A stretch of DNA of 53,886 bases, from NCBI GenBank assembly GCA_016179925.1, contig JACPCG010000097.1, forward strand, positions 1-53,886, given 5' to 3'. The notes beneath the pieces are model-generated. The model did no database searches. It was not told where the DNA came from and saw nothing but the letters and a program-made list of their open reading frames with translations. The position numbers were made by a program, and so were the translations under genes. Origin of the DNA: Candidatus Rokuibacteriota bacterium. GTDB lineage: Bacteria; Methylomirabilota; Methylomirabilia; Rokubacteriales; CSP1-6. Below, piece by piece: positions 1 to 7,553 of the stretch. Each line of letters starts with the position of its first letter. The first letter of the stretch is position 1.

Positions 1-414
1 ATCTGGAAGCCCGACCGGCTCCCCGCGCTCCTCGCCGCCTCCGACGTCGTCGTCATCGGGCTCCCGCTCACGAAGGCGACCCACCACCTGTTCACGCGCG
101 ATCTCTTCCGGCGGATGCGCCCGAGCGCGATCCTCATCAACGTCACGCGAGGCCCGATCGTCTTCGGCGACGATCTCCTCGCGGCGCTGGAGGAGGGGCT
201 CATCGGGGGCGCCGGGCTCGACGTGACCGACCCCGAGCCGCTGCCCCCGGATCATCCGCTCTGGACGCACCCGCGCGTGATCGTCACGCCGCACACCGCG
301 GGCGGCTCGCCGCGCCGGGCCGGACGCGTGATCGCCACGTTCTGCGAGAACCTCCGGCGGCTCCGTTCGGGCGAGCCGCTCCTGGCCCTCATCGACAAGC
401 GCAAGGGGTACTGA
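1..414 (+). CDS. D-2-hydroxyacid dehydrogenase, C-terminal part (5' end outside window)
   Basis: The frame is open from the first base, so the N-terminus lies outside the window. The 137 visible residues are the second part of the NAD-binding Rossmann domain and the C-terminal return helix of the D-isomer-specific 2-hydroxyacid dehydrogenase family, which reduces 2-keto acids with NAD(P)H. Family catalytic residues are visible: Arg in NVTRGPIV, Glu in the DPEPLPP stretch and His in TPHTAG. The stop is followed after one base by the ATG of the alcohol dehydrogenase, so both are probably one transcript and one oxidoreductase pathway. The substrate cannot be told from this fragment. Confidence 0.88.
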   Translation: MWKPDRLPALLAASDVVVIGLPLTKATHHLFTRDLFRRMRPSAILINVTRGPIVFGDDLLAALEEGLIGGAGLDVTDPEPLPPDHPLWTHPRVIVTPHTAGGSPRRAGRVIATFCENLRRLRSGEPLLALIDKRKGY

Positions 415-415
415 G

Positions 416-1462
416 ATGAAAGGCGTCGTCTTCCTCGGCAACCGGAAGCTCGAGCTCCGCGACTTTCCCGACCCGACGCCGGGCCCCGGCGAGGTCGTCC
501 TCGCCATCAAGGCCTCGGGCATGTGCGGGAGCGACCTCCATCCCTACCGCGCCGTCGGCAACGCCGCGGCGGCGCTCGGCCTCGGCGGGAGCGGCGGGCC
601 CGTCATCGGCGGCCACGAGCCGTGCGGCGTCGTCGCGGCGCGCGGCGCGGGCGTCGCGGAAGAGGACGCGCCGCTCGACCGGCGCGTGATGAACCACCAC
701 TACAAGGGCTGCGGGCGCTGCAAGCACTGCCGCGTGGGCTGGTCGCAGCTCTGCCCCCACGGCATCGTCGTGTACGGCATGACCGGCCACGGCGCGCACG
801 CGCCCTACATGAAGGTGCCGGCCTACACGCTCGTCCCGCTGCCCGACGCGCTCTCGTTCGAGGAGGGCGCGGCGATCTCGTGCGGCACGGGCACGGCCTA
901 CGGGGCGCTCAAGCGGCTGGAGGTCTCCGGGCGCGACACGCTCGCCGTCTTCGGCCAGGGGCCGGTCGGGCTCAGCGCGACGATCCTCGGGAGCGCGATG
1001 GGCGCGCGCGTCATCGCGGTGGACATCGCGCGCGAGCGGCTGACCCTCGCGCGGGAGTTCGGCGCCGACGCGGTCGTGAACGCGAAGGAGACCGACCCCG
1101 TCGCGGCGCTCCGCGAGCTGACGCGCGGTGAAGGCGTGGAAGCGTCGATGGACTGCACGGGCAACCCGGACGCGCGCGTGGCCGCCGTGCGGAGCGCCGC
1201 CACGTGGGGGCGGGTCTGCTTCGTGGGCGAGGGCAACACGACGACCTTCGACATCAGCCAGGACATGATCCGGAAGCAGCTCACGCTCCACGCCTCGTGG
1301 ACCTTCTCGACGGTGGGCCAGGAAGAGTGCGCGCGCTTCATCGCCGGCCGCAAGATCCGGCTCGAGCGGCTCCTCACCCACCGGTTCAAGCTCGAACAGG
1401 CGGACGAGGCCTACCGGCTCTTCGACACGCAGACCACGGGCAAGGGCGTCTTCGTGTTCTAG
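416..1462 (+). CDS. Zinc-dependent alcohol dehydrogenase (MDR family)
   Basis: A 348-residue medium-chain dehydrogenase/reductase. The N-terminal GroES-like domain has the catalytic zinc ligands (Cys in SGMCGSD near residue 38, the GGHEP His-Glu pair) and the structural zinc lobe with four Cys in GCGRCKHCRVGWSQLC (about 98-112). The Rossmann domain has the nucleotide loop GQGPVGL near residue 180. The family oxidises alcohols or polyols with NAD(P)+; threonine, sorbitol and butanediol dehydrogenases are relatives and the exact substrate is unknown. It is one base after the hydroxyacid dehydrogenase, with AAGGGG upstream of the ATG. Its TAG stop lies inside the terminal inverted repeat of the palindromic element that follows. 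Confidence 0.9.
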   Translation: MKGVVFLGNRKLELRDFPDPTPGPGEVVLAIKASGMCGSDLHPYRAVGNAAAALGLGGSGGPVIGGHEPCGVVAARGAGVAEEDAPLDRRVMNHHYKGCGRCKHCRVGWSQLCPHGIVVYGMTGHGAHAPYMKVPAYTLVPLPDALSFEEGAAISCGTGTAYGALKRLEVSGRDTLAVFGQGPVGLSATILGSAMGARVIAVDIARERLTLAREFGADAVVNAKETDPVAALRELTRGEGVEASMDCTGNPDARVAAVRSAATWGRVCFVGEGNTTTFDISQDMIRKQLTLHASWTFSTVGQEECARFIAGRKIRLERLLTHRFKLEQADEAYRLFDTQTTGKGVFVF

Positions 1463-1610
1463 CAGGCTGCTGAAAAAGGCCCAGCTGCGGCGTTGGCGCC
1501 CTCGGCCGCACGCTCAACGTACAGGGAGTACGCCTCGCATGCGGCCAGCGGGCGCCGCCTTGCATCTGGACCTTTTTGAGCAGCCTGCAAGTTTGTCAGC
1601 AGCCTGCTAG
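1459..1610. repeat. Palindromic repeat, family 1, copy 1 (stop-codon supplying)
   Basis: An element between two convergent genes. Its outer ends are an exact 15-bp inverted repeat, CTAGCAGGCTGCTGA at 1459-1473 and its complement at 1596-1610. Nested inside is an imperfect palindrome at 1462-1588 with arms of about 36 nt. The TAG of the alcohol dehydrogenase (1460-1462) and the TAG of the amidase on the other strand (1607-1609) are both part of the terminal repeat. A second copy lies at 26373-26503. No transposase is encoded, so this is a MITE-like or REP-like sequence that may also act as a bidirectional terminator. Confidence 0.85.
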
Positions 1611-3016
1611 CCGAGCGGCGGACGGCGGGAGGCCCACGGGCGCGCGGCCTCGTAGGCCGCGGAGGCCTGGAGCACGGTGAGATCGGCGAACCGCCGGCCC
1701 ACGATCTGCAGGCCCACGGGCAACCCGCCGGGCGTGAATCCTGCGGGCACGGTCGCAGCGGGCTGGCCGGTGAAGTTGAACGGATAGCTGAACGAGGCCC
1801 AGCCGAGCCAGTCCCACGCGTGCTGCGGCCAGCCCTCGGGGTTCAGCCGCCCGACGGGGAGTGCCGCGACCGAGGTCGTCGGCGTCAGGAGGAGCGCGTA
1901 CTTCTCGAAGAGCGGCCGCACGCTGTCCCAAAAGGCGAACTTCCGCCCGCGCGCCTCGACGTAGTCCACGACGCTGTAGCGCAAGCCCTCCTCGATGCAG
2001 GCGACGAGCCCCGTGTCCATCCGGTCCCGCCACCGTGGGAGGTACTGGGCGTAGTTCCCGGCCTCGTGGGCGCTCCACATGCAGCGGATCAGGTCGTGCG
2101 AGTCGGCGAAGGCCGGCTTGACCTCCTCGACGGCGCAGCCCAGTTCGGCGAACGTGCGCGCAGCCTGCGTCACGACCGACGCCACCTCGGCGTCCACCCG
2201 AAGCCCGCCCAGGTCGGGGCTGAACGCCACCCTGAGCCCCGTGATCCCCTTGTCGAGCAGCCCGAGGTAGTCCTCCGGGGCGCGCTCGAGCGAGGTGCGG
2301 TCCCAGTCATCAGGGCCGGCCATCACGGCGAGCATCAGCGCCGCGTCGGCGACCGTCCGCGTCATCGGCCCAACGTGCGAGGTGTAGTCGCTGTTGGAAA
2401 CGGGCCACATCGGGACGCGGCCGTAGGTGGGCTTCAAGCCGTAGATGCCGCAGAACCCCGACGGGATGCGGATGGAGCCCGCGCCGTCGGAGCCTTGATG
2501 GAGCGGCCCGAGGCCGGCGGCCGCGCCGGCGCCGGCGCCCGCGCTCGAGCCGCCCGTGGTCATCCCGGTGTTCCAGGGATTGCGCGTGATGCCCGTCAGC
2601 GGGCTGTCGCCGATCGCCTTCCAGCCGAACTCGGGTGTCGTCGTCTTGCCGACCATGATGCCGCCGGCCGCGTGGAGACGCCGCACGAAGGGCGCGTCCA
2701 CCTCGGGCACGCGCTCGGCGAAGATGAACGACCCCGACATCGTCTTCACGCCCCGGGTGAAGTGGAGGTCCTTGATCGAAAACGGAATCCCGTGGAGCGG
2801 ACCCAGCGGCCCGCCTTGCATCACGGCCTGCTCGGCCGCGCGGGCCGCCTGGAGGGCGGCGTCCGACGTCAGCGTGCAGAAGGCGTTGACGACGGGATTG
2901 AGCCGCTCGATCCGCTCAAGCACCGCGCGCGTCAGCTCGACGGGCGAGAGCTGCTTCGCGCGGATCAGACGCGCGAGCTGCGTGGCCGGCGTGTAGCAGA
3001 GGTCCGTGGCGTTCAT
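1607..3016 (-). CDS. Amidase (amidase-signature family)
   Basis: A 469-residue serine amidase that hydrolyses carboxamides to acid and ammonia. The Ser-cisSer-Lys machinery is visible: Lys in FSIKDLHF near residue 85, the glycine/serine-rich [14 protein letters not shown] and the nucleophile segment GSDGAGSIRIP, followed by GLKPTYGRVP. The length is normal for the family. I start it at the ATG at 3016 because GGAGG lies about 5 nt upstream and the residues further upstream are low-complexity and unlike the family. It ends on a TAG inside the palindromic repeat. It follows the broken carbamoyltransferase on the same strand after 23 nt. The substrate is unknown. Confidence 0.9.
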   Translation of the reverse strand: MNATDLCYTPATQLARLIRAKQLSPVELTRAVLERIERLNPVVNAFCTLTSDAALQAARAAEQAVMQGGPLGPLHGIPFSIKDLHFTRGVKTMSGSFIFAERVPEVDAPFVRRLHAAGGIMVGKTTTPEFGWKAIGDSPLTGITRNPWNTGMTTGGSSAGAGAGAAAGLGPLHQGSDGAGSIRIPSGFCGIYGLKPTYGRVPMWPVSNSDYTSHVGPMTRTVADAALMLAVMAGPDDWDRTSLERAPEDYLGLLDKGITGLRVAFSPDLGGLRVDAEVASVVTQAARTFAELGCAVEEVKPAFADSHDLIRCMWSAHEAGNYAQYLPRWRDRMDTGLVACIEEGLRYSVVDYVEARGRKFAFWDSVRPLFEKYALLLTPTTSVAALPVGRLNPEGWPQHAWDWLGWASFSYPFNFTGQPAATVPAGFTPGGLPVGLQIVGRRFADLTVLQASAAYEAARPWASRRPPLG

Positions 3017-3039
3017 GACGTCCTCCGGTGCCTGGACGG

Positions 3040-3966
3040 CTACTTCTTCGAGATGAGGAAGCGACCGAGCGCCAGATGCTGGAGGCCGGAGCGCTCGAAG
3101 GTGTCCACCGCGTCCTGGGGCGAGCAGACGAGCGGCTCGCCGTGGAGGTTGAACGAGGTGTTCAGCACGGCGCCGATCCCCGTGCGCGACTCGAACTCGC
3201 GGATGACCCGGTGGTACGCCGGGTTCCACGCCTCGTCCACGATGTGGGCGCGCGCCGTCCCGTCGTGAGGGTGCACGGCGGCGACGATCTCGTCGCGCCG
3301 CTTCGGGTTCGTCGGGAAGGCGAGCATCATGTACGGCGAGGCAACCCCCTTCGGGTTCAGGAGGTAGTCGGCCTCGCGCTCCCGCAGCACGCTCGGCGCG
3401 AACGGCATCCAGAAATCGCGGTTCTTGATCATCCGGTTGATGAGCGGGACCACCCGGTGATCGGAGGGGTTCGCGAGGATCGAGCGGTTGCCGAGGGCGC
3501 GCGCGCCGAATTCCATCCGCCCCGCGCAGCGGGCGACGATACCGTCGGACACCAGTAGCTCGGCGATCTTCTCCTCGATCGCAGCGGGCTCGCTCACGCG
3601 GTGGCGCGCCGCGAGGTCGCGGGTGCGGATGACCGCCTCCACCTCGGCATCGTCGATCCCGGGCCCGAGGTACGCGGAGCCGAAGGGGCGCGGCGCCGGC
3701 GCGACACGCTGCCGGGCGCAGAGGTCAAGGTAGCCGAGGTAGGCTGCCCCGACGGCGTTGGACTCGTCGCCGCACGACGGAAAGACGAACAGCTCCCTCA
3801 CCCACTCTTCCTGGGCGAGGAGCATGTTCGCCTTCACGTTCATGAAGACGCCGCCGCCGAGCGCCAGGCGTTCAGCGCGGTAGCGCCCGCGCGCGAGGCG
3901 CGCCCACCCGAGGAGCCATTCCTCGAGGAGCCGCTGGGCGCCGCCGGCGATCCCGTCGAAGCGCAA
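3040..3966 (-). pseudogene. Carbamoyltransferase (NodU/CmcH family), C-terminal fragment
   Basis: The C-terminal half of the same gene as the fragment upstream, displaced by one reading frame. It includes the glycine-rich nucleotide-binding strand LALGGGVFMNVK, CGDESNAVGAAYLG, the RMEFGARALGNRSILA block and the terminal NTSFNLHGEPLV, all hallmarks of the carbamoyltransferase C-terminal domain. In the shifted frame the reading joins the N-terminal part near 3996, within 'SLGSL-YRALLEATLG'. The conserved family segment normally following that point (around KxMGLAxYG) is absent, so I infer a frameshift plus an internal deletion of several tens of residues. Confidence 0.75.
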
Positions 3967-4615
3967 GCCCAGCGTCGCCTCCAGGAGCGCCCGGTAGGGA
4001 GCCGAGGGAACCCGGGCCGCTCGGCGTCGCCTCGTGCCGCTCGAGCGTGGTGCCGCGCGCGCTCGACACGGTCGCGCAGAGCCCGTCGCCCGCGTTGTCG
4101 TGGGTGAGGACGAGCGCGGGCCGGCCCGCGAACGGCGAGCCGAAGTAGGCCGCCGCCGCGTGGCACGTGTGGTGGTCCACGATGCTGACGCGCTCGGAGC
4201 CGATCCGGAGGTGCTCCGTCACGTGGGCGCGCCGCTCTCCGTCCGTGAGCGCCGCCTTGCCGGGCGCCGGATCGAGCAGGCCGAGCTTCGCGCCGAGCTT
4301 GCGCGCGCGGCCGCCGAGCCCGCGCCGGGGTGGGAGCAGCCGCACGCCGTAGTACTGCCGGGTGTACGCCTCGTCGCGCATCACGCGGTTCATCCACTCG
4401 TAGGAGGGGATCCGCGTGCCGGCGAGGACGGCGAGGTCGATCGCGGAGGGCGCCAGGCGCAGCTCGCGGAGGAGCGCGTCCACGGCGCGCTTCGGGTAGC
4501 CCGCGTCGTTCTTCAGCCGCGAGAAGCGCTCCTCCGACGCGCAGCCGACGATCTCGCCGTCGCGCAGGATCGCCGCCGTCGCGCAGTGGGTCTCGCTGAT
4601 CCCGAGCACGATCAT
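3872..4615 (-). pseudogene. Carbamoyltransferase (NodU/CmcH family), N-terminal fragment, frameshifted
   Basis: The N-terminal ASKHA-type domain of a NodU/HypF-like O-carbamoyltransferase, which transfers carbamoyl from carbamoyl phosphate to a hydroxyl of a small molecule or glycan. It begins with ILGISETHCATAAILRDG and has EERFSRLKND, the metal-binding VDHHTCHAAAAYFGS and LTHDNAGDG. Meaningful coding stops near 3996; the remaining residues to 3872 are out-of-frame sequence. Both parts together span about 525 codons, shorter than the usual 570-600. A TAAGAT box 9 nt upstream suggests a leaderless start at 4615. It could be a true pseudogene or an assembly collapse. Confidence 0.78.
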
Positions 4616-4624
4616 GCCGCGGCC

Positions 4625-4630
4625 ATCTTA
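4625..4630 (-). promoter_or_regulatory. -10 box for short-leader start of the carbamoyltransferase
   Basis: TAAGAT on the minus strand ends 9 nt upstream of the ATG at 4615. It fits the leaderless pattern seen at several other genes in this window. No clear -35 is visible. Confidence 0.35.
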
Positions 4631-4808
4631 TCAGACGGGCCGACGCGAACGGCCGGCCCGCGTTCGCCGTCTGACGCCGCCGTTCTCGGGAGAACTGACT
4701 CCAACACGGGCGCGGGCCGGGAGCGCGGTGCGGGGTCCGCCGGCCCGTCCCCGGCCCCCGATCGCGAGTCGACTAGCGTCCCGTCGCTGAAATCACGTCA
4801 AGTGGCCC

Positions 4809-4963
4809 CGGCGCCGACGGACGCGGGCGACAGGGGTCGCGGGACCCGTTCCCGCCCCGGGAGGGGCGGACCTGGCGCGCCCGGCTGGAGCCCAGCCGCA
4901 ACGCGGCAGCGGACGCGTGCCGCGTGGTCCCGCGACCCCTGTCGCCCGCGCCCGTCGGCGCCG
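4809..4963. repeat. Palindromic element, family 2, copy A
   Basis: A 155-bp imperfect palindrome. The left arm 4809-4846 and right arm 4926-4963 are inverted repeats over about 38 nt with essentially one mismatch, beginning CGGCGCCGACGG. The centre, read on the minus strand, has CGTTGCGGCTGGGCTCCAGCCG, an internal hairpin shared with copies at 19238-19394 and 43560-43716. It starts 36 nt downstream of the stop of the PfpI gene. The rest of the 4616-4999 gap shows no gene. Confidence 0.85.
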
Positions 4964-4999
4964 CCGCGCGCTCGCGAACATGAGTTCGCCGACGCGACG

Positions 5000-5524
5000 C
5001 TAGCCCTTGCCGAGGGCGGCGACGATCGCGCGGCAGAACGCCGGCAGGTCGTCCGGGCGGCGCGAGGTGATGAGGTTGCCGTCCACGACGACCTCCTCGT
5101 CCACCCAGTCGGCGCCGGCCGCGACGAGGTCGTCCTTGATCGAGAAGAAGGACGTCGCCCGCCGGCCCCTCAGCACGCCCGCGGACACGAGCATCCAGCC
5201 GGCGTGGCAGATCGCCGCGACCACCTTCCCCTGCTGAGCCGCCTCGCGCACCAGCTTCACCATCGGCGCGTGGCGCCGCATCATGTCGGGCGCGTAGCCG
5301 CCCGGCACGACCACGGCGTCGAACTCGACGGCGCTGACTTGGTCGGCCTGGACGTCCACGTTCACCGGGTAGCCGTGCTTGGACGTGTAGGACTTGGCGC
5401 CCCCCGCGCCGACCACCTTCACCTCGGCGCCCTCCTCCTTCAGCCGGTAGTAGGGCACCCAGAGCTCCATCTCCTGGTACATGTTCTCGGACAGGATCGC
5501 GATCCGCTTGCCGGCGAGCTTCAT
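5000..5524 (-). CDS. DJ-1/PfpI family protein (intracellular protease/deglycase-like)
   Basis: A 174-residue single-domain member of the DJ-1/PfpI superfamily. The nucleophile-elbow cysteine lies in VVAAICHAGWML near residue 106 with the adjacent His, as in PfpI and YhbO. The motif DAVVVPGGYAPDMMRR is the conserved loop containing the supporting residues. Characterised relatives are proteases or methylglyoxal-adduct deglycases, so a stress or protein-quality role is likely but not proven. The ATG at 5524 is preceded by GAGAGGAGA. It lies 11 nt downstream of the FmdB-like gene and probably shares its transcript. Confidence 0.88.
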   Translation of the reverse strand: MKLAGKRIAILSENMYQEMELWVPYYRLKEEGAEVKVVGAGGAKSYTSKHGYPVNVDVQADQVSAVEFDAVVVPGGYAPDMMRRHAPMVKLVREAAQQGKVVAAICHAGWMLVSAGVLRGRRATSFFSIKDDLVAAGADWVDEEVVVDGNLITSRRPDDLPAFCRAIVAALGKG

Positions 5525-5535
5525 CGGGTCTCCTC

Positions 5536-5700
5536 TCAGGACTTCTTCGACGTCTTGGAGTAGAACGTGCCCACGAGCGGGCGCATCTCCCGGTTGCCGC
5601 ACTTCGGACAGGCCGCCTCGCCCTTCTCGCGCTCGCGGATGGACAGGGTCATCGACACTTCCTTCTTGCACTTGTCGCAGTAGAACTCGTAGAGAGGCAT
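5536..5700 (-). CDS. FmdB-type zinc ribbon protein
   Basis: A 54-residue protein starting MPLYEFYCDKC, the standard opening of the FmdB putative regulatory/zinc-ribbon family. Two CxxC knuckles (CDKC near residue 8 and CPKC near residue 35) should bind one zinc. The start at 5700 is chosen because the family begins with MPxYEF and GGAGGAG lies just upstream; a longer frame is unlikely. It sits between the dehydrogenase and the PfpI-like gene on the same strand. Function in the family is unclear; it was named from the formamidase regulator FmdB. Confidence 0.85.
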   Translation of the reverse strand: MPLYEFYCDKCKKEVSMTLSIREREKGEAACPKCGNREMRPLVGTFYSKTSKKS

Positions 5701-5730
5701 GCTCGCTCCTCCTCTCCCGTCCAACGGGAT

Positions 5731-7182
5731 TCAGCTGAGATTCACGACGACTGATTTTACCTCGGTGTACTCCTCGATGCCCTCGTGGCCTCCCTCCCGC
5801 CCGAGGCCGGACTCCTTGAACCCGCCGAACGGGATCTCGTGGGTGTAGCCCGCGGCGTCGTTGGCTCCGACGAGCCCGTACTCGAGCTGCTCGGCCACCC
5901 GGATGAGCCGGGTCATGTCGCGCGTGTAGAAGTAGGCGGCCAGCCCGAACTTGGTCGCGTTGGCGCGCCGGATCACCTCCTCCTCGGTCTCGAACGTGAG
6001 GATCGGGGCGGCCGGCCCGAAGATCTCCTCCCGGGCGATCGCCATGTCGTCGGTCACGTCGAGGAGCACGGCGGGCGCGTAGAAGAATCCCTTCGCGTAC
6101 GGCTCACCGTCGAGGTAGTGACCGCCGGTGACGAGCCGGGCGCCCCGCTTGACGGCGTCCTCGACCAGCGCGTGGACCTTGGCGCGCGTTTCCTCGTTGA
6201 TCAGGGGGCCGATCTGGGCGCCCGGCTTGAAGCCCGGCGCGACCCGGAGCCGCGTGACCGCGTCGATGAACGCCGGCACGAAGCGGTCGGCGATCGACCG
6301 CTGGACGTAGATCCGGTTGGCGCAGATGCACGACTGGCCGGCGACGCGCAGGAACTTCATCGCGACGGCGCCGTCGAGCGCCGCCTGGAAGTCCGCGTCC
6401 TCGAACACGATGAAGGGCGCGTTGCCCCCGAGCTCGAACGACAGCCGCTTGATCTGCCGGGCCGCCGCCGCCATGATCCCCTTGCCCACGCCCGTCGAGC
6501 CGGTGAAGCCGATCTTGCGGATGAGCGGGTGGGTCAACAGCTCCGTGCCGACCAGGCCCGAGCGGTTGGTCGTCAGTACGTTGAACACCCCCGGCGGCAG
6601 CCCGGCGTCCTGGGCGATCTTCGCGATCGCGAGCGCCGTCAGCGGCGTGGCGGAGGCCGGCTTGAGCACGACGGTGCAGCCCGCCGCGAGGGCGGGCGCG
6701 ATCTTGCGCGTCACCATCGTCGCCGGGAAGTTCCACGGCGTCACGGCGGCCACGGGCCCGATCGGCTGGTGCAGCACCCAGTACCGCTTCCCGGGCTGGG
6801 GCGACGGGATCCACTCGCCGGTCAATCGCCGCGCCTCCTCGGCGAACCAGCCGAAGTAGCCGAGCGAGAACTGGACCTCCTTCTTCGCCTCGTCGAACGG
6901 CTTGCCGTTCTCGAGCGTGACGAGCCGCGCCAGGTCGTCCCGCCGCTCCTCCATCAGCTCCTGGATCTTGAGAAGGACCCGGCCGCGATCCTTGGGCGCG
7001 AGGAGGGACCATTCGCGGAAGGCCGCGTGCGCCGCCGTCACGGCGCGCTCGACCTCGGGCACGGCGCCGTTGGTGACGCGGGCGACCACGGAGCGGTCGG
7101 CGGGATTGACGACGTCGAACGTCGCCCCGCCCTGGGCGAGCACCCATTCGCCGTTGACATACATCCGCTCGACGTCCGCCAT
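5731..7182 (-). CDS. gabD: NAD(P)-dependent aldehyde dehydrogenase, succinate-semialdehyde type
   Basis: A 483-residue aldehyde dehydrogenase. Catalytic features are FELGGNAPFIVF (general-base Glu near residue 254), GQSCICANR (nucleophile Cys near 289), the NAD site VTPWNFPATMVTRK and GFTGSTGVGK, and the terminal EIPFGGFKESGLGREGG. The CxC after the nucleophile and the overall pattern match succinate-semialdehyde dehydrogenases, which feed succinate to the TCA cycle. GGGAGGG lies 6 nt upstream of the ATG. It is last in the TRAP-DctQM-amidase-membrane protein block, so it may oxidise an aldehyde or semialdehyde derived from the imported compound. The symbol is by similarity only. Confidence 0.87.
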   Translation of the reverse strand: MADVERMYVNGEWVLAQGGATFDVVNPADRSVVARVTNGAVPEVERAVTAAHAAFREWSLLAPKDRGRVLLKIQELMEERRDDLARLVTLENGKPFDEAKKEVQFSLGYFGWFAEEARRLTGEWIPSPQPGKRYWVLHQPIGPVAAVTPWNFPATMVTRKIAPALAAGCTVVLKPASATPLTALAIAKIAQDAGLPPGVFNVLTTNRSGLVGTELLTHPLIRKIGFTGSTGVGKGIMAAAARQIKRLSFELGGNAPFIVFEDADFQAALDGAVAMKFLRVAGQSCICANRIYVQRSIADRFVPAFIDAVTRLRVAPGFKPGAQIGPLINEETRAKVHALVEDAVKRGARLVTGGHYLDGEPYAKGFFYAPAVLLDVTDDMAIAREEIFGPAAPILTFETEEEVIRRANATKFGLAAYFYTRDMTRLIRVAEQLEYGLVGANDAAGYTHEIPFGGFKESGLGREGGHEGIEEYTEVKSVVVNLS

Positions 7183-7376
7183 GCGCGGCCCTCCCGTGCT
7201 CCCGGGCGTTCGCCGCCCTTCCGCGCCGAGAGCCTACGCCCCGGGGCCGCCGCGCGCTAGACGCGATGCGCCATCAGCCGGAGGGGAGGTCCGGACCGCT
7301 CTCGTCCCGGGGCCGCGTCAGGGGCGACCTGGAGCAACGGGGGAGGATCTCGGGACGTCCGACGCGACGACGCGCG

Positions 7377-7553
7377 TCACCGCCTGGCGCCGCCGTCGCC
7401 ATAGCGCAGAGTTCGCACGAAGTCGTAGACCAGCATGACGACGACGGCGACCACGATGATGGTAAAGGGCAGGTCCCTGATCCACCACGCCAGAAAGCCC
7501 AGGAACACCAGCAGCATGGCAATGCCGACGAGACCCGTGACGAGGGTCATCAT
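7377..7553 (-). CDS. Small membrane protein (58 aa), translationally coupled to amidase
   Basis: A short gene starting MMTLVTGLVGIAMLL and ending in RRTGA-free basic residues (GDGGARR). It is almost wholly hydrophobic, with two predicted membrane segments (about residues 4-25 and 30-49) separated by a WWIRD turn and followed by a basic tail, so the C-terminus is probably cytoplasmic. The ATG at 7553 overlaps the TGA of the amidase (ATGA), which argues for real translation. I do not recognise a family. It could be a small accessory subunit or a hydrophobic stress peptide. Confidence 0.7.
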   Translation of the reverse strand: MMTLVTGLVGIAMLLVFLGFLAWWIRDLPFTIIVVAVVVMLVYDFVRTLRYGDGGARR

